DNA from: Plastoroseomonas hellenica
GTDB lineage: Bacteria; Pseudomonadota; Alphaproteobacteria; Acetobacterales; Acetobacteraceae
Assembly: GCF_018129085.1 (NCBI RefSeq)
Contig: NZ_JAAGBB010000012.1
Coordinates: 62,001-126,000 of the forward strand
Direction: 5' to 3'
Length of the DNA stretch: 64,000 bases
Position numbers and translations under genes: made by a program. Shown in pieces: positions 25,715-33,250 of this stretch (positions are counted from its first letter, which is position 1; each line of letters begins with the position of its first letter). Below the pieces are notes generated by a model. It searched no databases, was not told the origin of the DNA, and worked only from the letters and a program-made list of their open reading frames with translations.

Positions 25715-27460
25715 TCACGCCCGTTGCCGCGCCTTGATCGCGTCGGCTGTCTTCTCCGCGATCATCAGGGTCGGGACGTTCAGGTTCGCGCAGGGGATCG
25801 TCGGCATCACCGAGGCGTCGCAGACCATCAGGCCGTCCACCCCGATCACCCGGCCGCCGGAATCGCACACCGCCCCGGGGTCATCCTCTGCCCCCAGGCG
25901 GCAAGTGCCGCAGGGATGCCAGACGCCGCCGACATGGCGCTTCAGATGCGCGCGCAGCGCGTCCTCGTCCCGGCACAGCGCATCCAGCGCGGCGGTACCT
26001 TCCTGGGCCGCATCCAGCATCCGCGCGCGAAGCCCGGCATGCGCGTCCATGATCGGGCCGGCGATCGCCATGAGCAGTCCGTTCAGCGCGGTCGGCCGCA
26101 GCAGCCGCTTGACCCGCGCCGAGTAGGTCGAGGGAAAGGCCTGGACGACGAGGTCCGCAAGGCGAGGCGCGGTCAGCACCGCTGCGGCGAAGCGGAAGGA
26201 ATCGGCCAGCCGGACGAGATCCCGTTCATCGGAGAGCAGGCGGAAATCCACCAACGGCGGGGCCGTGGGATCGGGCGAAGCCAGCTCGACGACGCCACGC
26301 GAATAGGATTTGTTCACCCAGGTGAAGAGCGTGCCGATGCGATGTCCGACGGCATGCCAGCCGGACCGCGTGTTGATCGCCATGTGCATGTCGCCGGGCG
26401 CTGCCCAGTCGTATGGCGACGTCCATCGCAGGATCGCCTGGATGTGGTAGCGATCCCCCGGCGGCAGCCTGCCCGCCGGCGCCAGGAAGGCCGACACGCC
26501 GATCGACGGGTGCTCCAGAAGGTTGCGTCCGACGCCGTCGCGCCGGGCCGCGACCTCGATGCCGAGATCGGCCAAGGCCTGCGCCGGACCGACGCCGCTC
26601 CGCAGCAGGAGCGCAGGCGAATGCAGCGCGCCGGCGCTGACGACGATCAGCGACGCGCCGACCTCGACCACCATCCCGTCGGGCCTCCGGACCCGCGCGC
26701 CGACCGCGCGCCCTCCCCGGATGATCACGCGTTCCGCCACGGCCTCCGTCCAGATGGCGAGATTCGCGCGGCGCCGGACGTCCGGCGTCAGATAGGCGGT
26801 GGCCACGCTGGCCCGTTTGCCCTCCTCGTCGAGGTTCACGGTGATCGGGAAGACGCCGTCTTCCCAGGCGCCGTTCTGATCGGCGCGGCTGGGATACCCC
26901 CGCCTGCCGAACTCCTCCTCCGCCGCGCGCGCGAAGGCGGTGTGTTCCGGGCGTGGGATGCGCCGCACCGGCAGCGGGCCATCGCGCCCGTGGAGTTGTG
27001 CGTCCTCCGCGAAATCCAGGTCGCGCTCCAGCTTGCGGAAATAGGGCAGCACATCGCTCCAGGACCAGCCGGCCGCGCCCTCGGCCGCCCATTCGTCATA
27101 GTCGAAGGGTGAGCCGCGATTGGCCCCTATGCCGTTGATCGACGATCCGCCGCCCAGGATGCGCGCCTGCTCATAGGGGCGGGCGACGCGGGCTTCCTCG
27201 TTGGACGCGTCGGTGCCCATGCGCACGGTGAGCGCGGGCCAGGTCCAGGCGCCGTTGAAATAGGCCCGCCCCGGATAGGGCGATGCGATGGCCGCAGGCA
27301 CTGCCCCCGCCCGCAGATCCTGCCCCGCCTCCACGAGCAGGACCCGGGTGCCGGGATCCTCGCTCAGGCGTGCAGCCAGGACGCATCCCGCCGAGCCGCC
27401 GCCGAGGATGACGACATCGAACGGCTCGACCGCGCCTGCCATCTGCGCGCCCCTGCTCAT
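25715..27460 (-). CDS. GMC-family FAD oxidoreductase (choline/alcohol dehydrogenase type)
   Basis: A 581-residue glucose-methanol-choline oxidoreductase. The FAD-binding site is VVILGGGSAGCVLAARLSED. GGGSSINGIGANRG and LIVVSAGALHSPALLLRSG are the GMC signatures, and the C-terminal HPCGTCRLG and GVDGLMVCDASVMPTIPCAN regions carry the catalytic His/Asn. It oxidises an unknown alcohol. Its ATG overlaps the stop of the upstream peptide-type binding protein gene by 4 bp, so the two are co-translated and a shared imported substrate is plausible. Confidence 0.92.
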   Translation of the reverse strand: MSRGAQMAGAVEPFDVVILGGGSAGCVLAARLSEDPGTRVLLVEAGQDLRAGAVPAAIASPYPGRAYFNGAWTWPALTVRMGTDASNEEARVARPYEQARILGGGSSINGIGANRGSPFDYDEWAAEGAAGWSWSDVLPYFRKLERDLDFAEDAQLHGRDGPLPVRRIPRPEHTAFARAAEEEFGRRGYPSRADQNGAWEDGVFPITVNLDEEGKRASVATAYLTPDVRRRANLAIWTEAVAERVIIRGGRAVGARVRRPDGMVVEVGASLIVVSAGALHSPALLLRSGVGPAQALADLGIEVAARRDGVGRNLLEHPSIGVSAFLAPAGRLPPGDRYHIQAILRWTSPYDWAAPGDMHMAINTRSGWHAVGHRIGTLFTWVNKSYSRGVVELASPDPTAPPLVDFRLLSDERDLVRLADSFRFAAAVLTAPRLADLVVQAFPSTYSARVKRLLRPTALNGLLMAIAGPIMDAHAGLRARMLDAAQEGTAALDALCRDEDALRAHLKRHVGGVWHPCGTCRLGAEDDPGAVCDSGGRVIGVDGLMVCDASVMPTIPCANLNVPTLMIAEKTADAIKARQRA

Positions 27461-29037
27461 GCCCGCCGCACATTCCAGAAGAAGGCAGCGGATCCCGGCA
27501 GGATCCCGCTGAGATTGCTGCGGTAGGCGGTGCTCACGAAGTACTGGCCGAGCGGCAGGATCGGCACGGCGTCGAGCGCGGCGCGATGGACCTCATCGAA
27601 CAGACGCTGGGCTTCGGCGTCATCCGATGCCGACAGCCAGGCTTCGGTCAGCCGCTCGATCTCCGCGTTCTCGAACCAGCCGGTCCAACCTTCCGCGCCC
27701 TGCCCACGGATCGTGGTGTTCACCGCCGGGTTGGCGATCGAGGCGCTCGGCCAATTGGTGTGATAGAGGCTCCATCCGCCGCGCTCGACCGGCTCCCGCG
27801 ACAGCCGGCGCTGCAGCAGGGTGCCCCAGTCCGTCTCCTGCAGGTCGACAGTCATGCCGAGCCGCTGCAGCAGGTCCGCGGTGATGCGGCCGAGCGGCGC
27901 GATCGAGGGATAGTCGCTCGGGTTGATGATGACGACCTTCTCGCCGGCATAGCCCGCCTCCCGGATTGCCGCCCGCGCCCTGCCGAGATCGCGCGGCGGA
28001 CGCAGCGCTTCGGCACCAAGTTCCTTCACCCCCGGCATGCCGCAGGGGAACATGGCGAGGCACTGGCGATAGGCCCGCGCATCGCCCGCCGTGATCGCCT
28101 GCATGAAGTCGTCCTGCGTCACGGCCGAAAGCACGGCCTGGCGCAGCCGGAGATTGTTGAAGGGCGGGTGCAGGTGATTGAACCGGGCCATGGCGATGAA
28201 GCCCAGCGGATCCTGCACCTGGACGCGGATGTTGCGGCTTCTCGACAGGACCGGCAGGAGATCCGGCAGCGCCTGTTCCCACCAGTCGATCTCGCCGGCC
28301 TGCAGTGCCGCGGATGCGGTCGATGGATCGGGCATGATCACCCATTCCAGCCGGTCGAAATTCGCCCGCTTGGCGCCCGCGGTCCATTCCGGCGCCTCGG
28401 TGCGCGGAACATAGCCATCGAACCGCGCATAGGTGGCGCGGCTGCCGGACACGTATTCGTCGCGCAGGAACCGGAACGGGCCGGAGCCGACCATCTCCGT
28501 GACCTGGGTCGCGGGATCGGTGCGCGCCAGGCGTTCCGGCATCATGAAGGCCGGTGAGGAATGAGGCTTCGCGATCGCATCGAGCAGCCGCGGGAAGGGA
28601 CGCTTCAGACGGATGCGGATGGTGCGGTCATCCGCCGCTTCCCAGGCATCCACCGCGGCGCCCAGGGTCTGGCCGAAGGTGTCGCGCCGGCTCCAGCGTG
28701 CGAGGCTCGGGACGCAATCCTGCGCGCGCACCGGTTCGCCATCGTGGAACCGCAGGCCGTCGCGCAGGCGGATCAGCCAGGTCCGGCCGTCCTCGGACGT
28801 CGTCGCGCCTTCAGCCATCTGCGGACGGGGACGGAGCTGGTTGTCGACGCCGTAGAGGGTGTCGAAGACGCAGTAGCCATGCGTGATGGTCACCGCGGCC
28901 GTCGTGAAGACCGGGTCGAGCAAGGTGAGATTGGCCTGCGGCACGAAGCGCAGCGTGCGCGCGCCGGCATTCTGGGCGACCGCCGGCAGCGGCAGCGATG
29001 CGGCGGCGGATGCCATCAGCAGCGAACGGCGCTTCAT
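27457..29037 (-). CDS. ABC transporter substrate-binding protein, family 5 (peptide/opine type)
   Basis: A 526-residue periplasmic binding protein of the DppA/OppA family. The signal peptide is MKRRSLLMASAAASLPLPAV ahead of AQ. The mature part has TLRFVPQANLTLLDPVFTTA, LRDGLRFHDGEPVRAQD, a GSGPFRFLRDEYVSGS segment and PSDYPSIAPLGRITADLLQR, in family order. The ATG at 29037 is preceded by AAGGAGA. No permease or ATPase gene is in the window, so it works with a transporter elsewhere. It is coupled to the GMC oxidoreductase (ATGA overlap), so the ligand may be an alcohol-bearing compound; that is inference. Confidence 0.9.
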   Translation of the reverse strand: MKRRSLLMASAAASLPLPAVAQNAGARTLRFVPQANLTLLDPVFTTAAVTITHGYCVFDTLYGVDNQLRPRPQMAEGATTSEDGRTWLIRLRDGLRFHDGEPVRAQDCVPSLARWSRRDTFGQTLGAAVDAWEAADDRTIRIRLKRPFPRLLDAIAKPHSSPAFMMPERLARTDPATQVTEMVGSGPFRFLRDEYVSGSRATYARFDGYVPRTEAPEWTAGAKRANFDRLEWVIMPDPSTASAALQAGEIDWWEQALPDLLPVLSRSRNIRVQVQDPLGFIAMARFNHLHPPFNNLRLRQAVLSAVTQDDFMQAITAGDARAYRQCLAMFPCGMPGVKELGAEALRPPRDLGRARAAIREAGYAGEKVVIINPSDYPSIAPLGRITADLLQRLGMTVDLQETDWGTLLQRRLSREPVERGGWSLYHTNWPSASIANPAVNTTIRGQGAEGWTGWFENAEIERLTEAWLSASDDAEAQRLFDEVHRAALDAVPILPLGQYFVSTAYRSNLSGILPGSAAFFWNVRRA

Positions 29038-29253
29038 GGATGTCTCCTTTGCTTCGACCTTGATTGACCTCGGCCGATGGCATCGCGGAAGGGCGAGAGA
29101 GCGACGCGCATTCGGTCCACTATCCCAGGCCGGGGACGATGCGACCAGACGACGCGCGGCCGGATGCGCGCGCACGCCAGTGTGCTTGCCGGTTTTCCAT
29201 CGCTCCCCGGTGCAGTAGCGTGCCGCGCAACCGACCGGGAGGACACCACCAGG

Positions 29254-30174
29254 ATGCGTCACCTCATCGCCGCCGCCTTCGCGCTGCTTGCCTGCAGCGC
29301 GCAGGCCCAGACCATCCAGATGATCGTGCCCTATCCGCCGGGCGGGAACACCGACCTGATGGCCCGCGCCCTGCAGGCCGAGCTGTCGCGCGCCCTCGGC
29401 CAGACGGTCGTCGTGGTCAATCGCGGCGGCGCGGCCGGCACGATCGGCGATGCGGAGCTGGCGCGCGCCCGGCCGGACGGGTTCACCATCGGCATGTCGC
29501 CGAACAATCCGCTCACCGCGCAGCCGCATCTGCAGCAGCTTGCCTACAGCCTCGACAGCTTCCGCTTCTTATGCCTGGTCTATGACAACCCGCAGGTGCT
29601 GGTCGGCAGCCGCAACATGCCCTTCCGGGACCTGGCCGGCATGGTCGCCCATGGTCGCATGGCGCGGGAGACGCTGATCTTCGGCACCCCGGGCCAGGGC
29701 AGCACGCAGCACATCCTGCTGGCCGGGCTGCTGAAGGCCGCCGGCGTGGAAGGGCTGCATGTGCCCTACACCGGCGCCGGACCGATGGCGCAGGCGGCAC
29801 TCGGCGGGCAGATCCATGTCTTCGTGGAGAGCGCGTCCATCCCTGCCTCCACCGGGCTGCCGGTGCTGGCGGTGATCGGGCGGGAGCGCATCGCCTCCCT
29901 GCCCAACGTGCCGTCGACGAGCGAGCTCGGCTACGAGGTGGAGGGGACTTCGGCAGGCGGCCTGATCGCGCCCGCCGGCATTCCCGATGCGGCGGCGCAG
30001 GCGATTGAGCGTGCCTGCGGCAACGCGGTCGCGAGCGAAGGCTTCCGCACTGCGGCGGAGCGGCTGAACTCGGTGCCGCGCTACCTGCCGGGCGCCGCGT
30101 TCCGCGCCCGCTTCCAGGCGGAGAGCGACGCCAACCGCACGGTGCTGCGCAGCCTCGGCCTGGCGCGGGAGTAG
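29254..30174 (+). CDS. Bug/TctC-family tripartite transporter binding protein
   Basis: A 306-residue periplasmic binding protein of the Bug (TctC) family with a short signal peptide ending CSAQAQ. The first motif IQMIVPYPPGGNTDLMARAL and the second VVVVNRGGAAGTIGDAELAR are family hallmarks, as is ARPDGFTIGM. The ATG at 29254 is preceded by GGGAGGA. No TctA/TctB membrane genes are in the window. It is divergent from the peptide-type binding protein. Its TAG stop is the first part of a palindromic repeat (30172-30219). Confidence 0.9.
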   Translation: MRHLIAAAFALLACSAQAQTIQMIVPYPPGGNTDLMARALQAELSRALGQTVVVVNRGGAAGTIGDAELARARPDGFTIGMSPNNPLTAQPHLQQLAYSLDSFRFLCLVYDNPQVLVGSRNMPFRDLAGMVAHGRMARETLIFGTPGQGSTQHILLAGLLKAAGVEGLHVPYTGAGPMAQAALGGQIHVFVESASIPASTGLPVLAVIGRERIASLPNVPSTSELGYEVEGTSAGGLIAPAGIPDAAAQAIERACGNAVASEGFRTAAERLNSVPRYLPGAAFRARFQAESDANRTVLRSLGLARE

Positions 30175-30221
30175 AGCAGATCGCTGGAGGGCGGAATCGC
30201 CCGGAAGCGTGAATCTGCTCG
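30172..30221. repeat. palindromic intergenic repeat, copy 2 of 2
   Basis: Outer arms AGCAGAT (30175-30181) and ATCTGCT (30213-30219) enclose an inner hairpin GGGCG-GAAT-CGCCC. TAGAGCAGATCGC is shared with the copy at 23383-23395 in opposite orientation. The inner arms differ between copies but stay paired. The upstream gene's stop codon is part of the repeat. Confidence 0.7.
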
Positions 30222-30281
30222 CTAAGACAAAGCTGCGGCGCGCGCTACCGCCGCGCGCACGCGGAAGCTATAGGGGGAGCC

Positions 30282-30737
30282 ATGCCGACCATCGACGCGC
30301 TCGCGCCGTTCTACCCCTGGACCAAGGCGCTGCACCTGATCGCGGTCTTCGCCTGGATGGCCGGGCAGTTCTATCTGCCGCGCCTTTATGTCTACCACAT
30401 GCAGGTGACGCCGGGTTCCGCGACATCCGACCTCTTCGTGGTGATGGAGCGGCGGCTGCTGCGCGCCATCATGAACCCGGCGATGATCGGGGCCTGGATC
30501 CTGGGCGTGACGCTGATCCTGACACCCGGTGTCGTCGACTGGCATGCCGGCTGGTGGCACATGAAATTCGCCGGCGTCATCGCGATGAGCGGCCTCCACG
30601 GCCATCTCTCGGCAGCGCGGAAACGCTTCGCCGCCGGCGAGCGTCCGAGGACCGAACGCTATTGGCGCGCGATCAACGAAGTGCCGACGCTGCTGCTGAT
30701 CATCATCGTGGTGATGGTGATCGTGAAGCCGTTTTAG
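30282..30737 (+). CDS. hemJ: protoporphyrinogen oxidase HemJ
   Basis: A 151-residue membrane protein of the HemJ (formerly UPF0093) family, which oxidises protoporphyrinogen IX to protoporphyrin IX, the step before ferrochelatase. Conserved motifs are PWTKALHLIAVFAWMAGQFY with the essential His, LPRLYVYH, MERRLLRAIMNPAM and HAGWWHMKFAGV. There are four transmembrane helices and a C-terminal helix with VPTLLLIIIVVMVIVKPF. The length is normal. hemH lies 5 kb upstream, separated by unrelated genes. Repeat copy 4a begins 3 bp after its stop. Confidence 0.93.
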   Translation: MPTIDALAPFYPWTKALHLIAVFAWMAGQFYLPRLYVYHMQVTPGSATSDLFVVMERRLLRAIMNPAMIGAWILGVTLILTPGVVDWHAGWWHMKFAGVIAMSGLHGHLSAARKRFAAGERPRTERYWRAINEVPTLLLIIIVVMVIVKPF

Positions 30738-30740
30738 CCG

Positions 30741-30931
30741 GCCTCAATCGCCGGCGCGATTTTTCATCGCCTCAATCGCCGGCGGCCGCATCCGCGGCCT
30801 TGGCTTCCGCGCTGTCAGGGCGCGCCGACGCCGACTGATGGTCGCGCGCGGGCCGCATTCGCGGCCTCGACCTGCATCGGCTGACGCCTCGCAGTCCGGC
30901 CTTTCCGGCGGCGGCCTGCGGCCGCAGGCCG
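30741..30931 (+). repeat. three-hairpin 3'-flanking repeat, copy 4a (duplicated head)
   Basis: Starts 3 bp after the hemJ stop. The head CCTCAATCGCCGGCG occurs twice (30742-30756 and 30770-30784). Hairpin 1 is GGCCGC-ATCC-GCGGCC, hairpin 2 GGGCCGC-ATTC-GCGGCCT. The body, with CTGCATCGGCTGACGCCTCG, matches copy 5 more closely than copies 1-3, so at least two subfamilies exist. It runs head-on into copy 4b, and they share the GCGGCCTGCGGCCGC stem region. The 376-bp span 30738-31113 holds only these two copies and a terminator. Confidence 0.83.
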
Positions 30932-31066
30932 CCATCAGTTTCTGCGGGGCGAGCGCAGCGATGCCCCGGGGCCGCGAAGCGGCCCCGCGCGCGACCGACC
31001 GCTGCCGCCAGTGCGCCCTGACAGCGCGGTAGCCGAGCGCGCGGATGCGCGCGCCGGCGCTTGAGG
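30916..31066 (-). repeat. three-hairpin 3'-flanking repeat, copy 4b
   Basis: Read leftwards from the fasciclin gene: head CCTCAAGCGCCGGCG, hairpin 1 GCGCGC-ATCC-GCGCGC, core CTACCGCGCTGTCAGGGCGC, hairpin 2 GGGGCCGC-TTC-GCGGCCCC, tail GGCGGCCTGCGGCCGC. It has the polarity of the fasciclin gene it follows and converges on copy 4a. Confidence 0.83.
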
Positions 31067-31074
31067 TCGAGAAA

Positions 31075-31097
31075 GCCGACGGCCTTCGGCCGTCGGC
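31075..31097 (-). terminator. terminator hairpin of the fasciclin gene
   Basis: A perfect 10-bp stem (GCCGACGGCC / GGCCGTCGGC) with a 3-nt loop lies 17 bp after the fasciclin stop in its transcription direction and is followed by TTTCTC. It is the best intrinsic-terminator candidate in the window. It lies between the gene and repeat copy 4b. Confidence 0.65.
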
Positions 31098-31113
31098 ATC
31101 AAGCCTGCGGCGT

Positions 31114-31635
31114 TTACGCCGCTGCCTGAGGAACGAGGACGGCGTCGACGACCTGGATCACGCCATTGCGGCACAGCAGGTCGGGGCGGGTGATGGAGCC
31201 CGAGGCACCGGAGGGTGCGCCACCGGCCACCGCCGCCTGGATGCGGGGCTGCTGCGGCGTGCCGCCGACGACCCGCACTTCGATGCCGCCCAGCATGCGG
31301 ATGCGGCCGTTGCGCGCCTGGATGTCGTTGCGGCGCAGCCGGCCCTGAGCGATCAGGTTGCGCAGCGCGTCGGGGTTCGCGTCCTTCAGCGCCTGCGGGG
31401 CCTGAGCCCAGGCGGCATTGGTCGGCGCGATCAGCGTGAAGGGGCCGTCGCCCTCCAGCAGCCGGTCGAGGTTCGCGCGCCGCAGGGCATTGCGGAACTC
31501 GGTCAGGTCCGGCTGGGCGCCGAGCACCGTCAGCAACGGGTAGGAGCCGTCGGCCCGGATCTGCTCCGTGGCGCAGCCGGCAAGGAAAGCGGCCGCGCCG
31601 CCGGTGATGAGCGCGAAGCGTCGGGTAAGCAGCAC
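31114..31635 (-). CDS. fasciclin-domain lipoprotein
   Basis: A 173-residue envelope protein with one FAS1 (fasciclin) domain, a cell-surface adhesion-type fold. The GTG at 31635 gives a lipoprotein signal, LLTRRFALITGGAAAFLAGC, with Cys as lipidation site, and has a GGGAGA upstream; longer upstream reading lacks these. The FAS1 motifs are SYPLLTVLGAQPDLTEFRNA, DGPFTLIAPTNAAWAQAP and the C-terminal GVIQVVDAVLVP. It is located in the periplasm or outer membrane. It is single-gene and is followed by a strong terminator and repeat copy 4b. Confidence 0.88.
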   Translation of the reverse strand: MLLTRRFALITGGAAAFLAGCATEQIRADGSYPLLTVLGAQPDLTEFRNALRRANLDRLLEGDGPFTLIAPTNAAWAQAPQALKDANPDALRNLIAQGRLRRNDIQARNGRIRMLGGIEVRVVGGTPQQPRIQAAVAGGAPSGASGSITRPDLLCRNGVIQVVDAVLVPQAAA

Positions 31636-31795
31636 GGGCGATCTCTCCCGAGAGTGGAATAGGGTTGGGGTCCCCGGCGACCGGGGAGGCCCTGGGCCAG
31701 CCTTGTCCACCGGCCGGCGCCGTGCCGCAAGGGCTGAAGAGGGCCTTGGGCCTATAACTTCACCGCGTGCCGCTCCTGCAGCAACACGCCTTGTT

Positions 31796-33040
31796 TCAAC
31801 AGGTTGCGCGAATACGCTCAAGAACCGGAAGAAGATAGGTACGCAGTGCTGGCCAATTCTCGCTCATCGGGAAATGCCCGAGGCCCGGCATGATCACCGC
31901 TTCCGCCCCGGGAATGGCCGCGGCGGTTGCCTGCGTATCCTCCGGCCGGCAGGAATAATCGTAGTCGCCGGTCAGCAGATGCACCGGGCAGCGCCCGGTA
32001 TCGATGCGGGCGAGCTTGGGGCGGAGGTCCCCTTCCCCCTTGTAGAAATGCAGGTCGCCGCGGAACACGCCGGGCCCGCCTTGGCGATAATGCCAGAGGG
32101 TCTCGGCACGGCCGGCCTCCGGCGCCGTCGGGCCGACCAGGCCGGAGACGATCGCCGCGCAGACCTCCCCGCCATGCACCTCCGGATGGTGGAGCCAGGC
32201 GGTGTCGTAATAGGGGGCGACGAAGGCGCTGGATTGCAGGCCGATCACGGCGCGCAGCGAGTCCGCATGCTCGGCTGCCAGATCAAGCACGATGCGCCCG
32301 CCGATCGAGCAGCCCATCACCACCGGCCGGTCCAGCCGCAGCGCGGTGGCGACCGCCATGACCATGCCGGTATAGGCGCTGGTGGTCAGCCGGTATTCGC
32401 CAAGGAGGAAGCCCTCGGGTGGGGAGGATTTGCCATGCCAGGGCATGTCGAAGGCGATGCAGCGGAAATGCCGCGTCACCTCCGCATCGTTCATCAGGTC
32501 GCGCCATTGCCGGCCGTCGCTGCCAGCGGTGTGCAGCAGGATCAGCGGAATGCCTTCCCCCGCTTCCTCGACATAGAGGCGGTGCGGCGCGCCCTGCAGC
32601 ATCAGATGCAGGTAGCGGCCGGCGATCGGCTCGAAGAAGGGCTCCGCGACCGGCGTGGGCGGCGGCGCGGCGCTTGGCGGCAAGGCCGGGCGCAGCAGCG
32701 CGAAGAGCGCCTTGAACCAGCCGAGATGCGCCATGAAGGGATGCAGGTTCCCTTCCGCGCGCAGCCCGCCCTGGCGCAGCAGCGCCATCAGGTCGTGCCA
32801 GCCTGGCTGTGGCGCGGCGCTGATGAAGCGCGACCAGGCCGCCGCATCGGCGATCAGCGCGAAATCGTAGCGCGGCATCAGCACCGATGCAGGCTCGGCC
32901 GAGAGCAGCACGCCGTCGCGGATGCAGAGGAGATGCGCCTCCGTCCCGATGCGCAGCAGGGCATCCGCGGTGGGTCCGGGCCGCCGCGCCAGGGAAGGCG
33001 CATCCGCGGCGCGTGCCGGCAAGGTGGCGATCGCGCTCAT
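31796..33040 (-). CDS. SCP2-like domain fused to an alpha/beta hydrolase
   Basis: A 414-residue protein. The C-terminal part (from about residue 150) is an alpha/beta hydrolase with oxyanion-region LILLHTAGSDGRQW, FDMPWHGKS, nucleophile Ser245 in VMGCSIGGRI, an Asp in LTGDYDYSC and the catalytic His in GLGHFPMSEN. The N-terminal 125 residues look like an SCP2 lipid-carrier domain (RYDFALIADAAAWSRFIS, then LRAEGNLHPFMAHLGWFKAL); this assignment is by eye. The fusion suggests a hydrolase acting on a lipophilic ester or acyl-CoA. It is divergent from lutB; no direct partner is evident. Confidence 0.82.
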   Translation of the reverse strand: MSAIATLPARAADAPSLARRPGPTADALLRIGTEAHLLCIRDGVLLSAEPASVLMPRYDFALIADAAAWSRFISAAPQPGWHDLMALLRQGGLRAEGNLHPFMAHLGWFKALFALLRPALPPSAAPPPTPVAEPFFEPIAGRYLHLMLQGAPHRLYVEEAGEGIPLILLHTAGSDGRQWRDLMNDAEVTRHFRCIAFDMPWHGKSSPPEGFLLGEYRLTTSAYTGMVMAVATALRLDRPVVMGCSIGGRIVLDLAAEHADSLRAVIGLQSSAFVAPYYDTAWLHHPEVHGGEVCAAIVSGLVGPTAPEAGRAETLWHYRQGGPGVFRGDLHFYKGEGDLRPKLARIDTGRCPVHLLTGDYDYSCRPEDTQATAAAIPGAEAVIMPGLGHFPMSENWPALRTYLLPVLERIRATC

Positions 33041-33250
33041 CGCCGGGCTGGGGTGCCGCCGCCCCCCTCCATCGGCCGGAAGGCCAGGGCCGCACCGCGG
33101 CTGATGGTCATGGCACCCTCCCCTGGCCTATTTCGCCGCGAAAACGCTACGCCTGGGCAGGCCCGCCCGCAATCGGCGCGGCGCCCCTCGCCCTGGCGCC
33201 CGTTCGGGCTACATTGCGCGGGACGCTGTCGCAGGACCGATCAACCCGTG

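Noticed and set aside
31568-33250. Long open frame upstream of lutB giving a protein of over 1000 residues
   Set aside because: It runs antisense through the alpha/beta hydrolase and fasciclin genes and has Arg/Pro/Gly-rich, non-protein-like composition; LutB similarity begins at the GTG at 33251.
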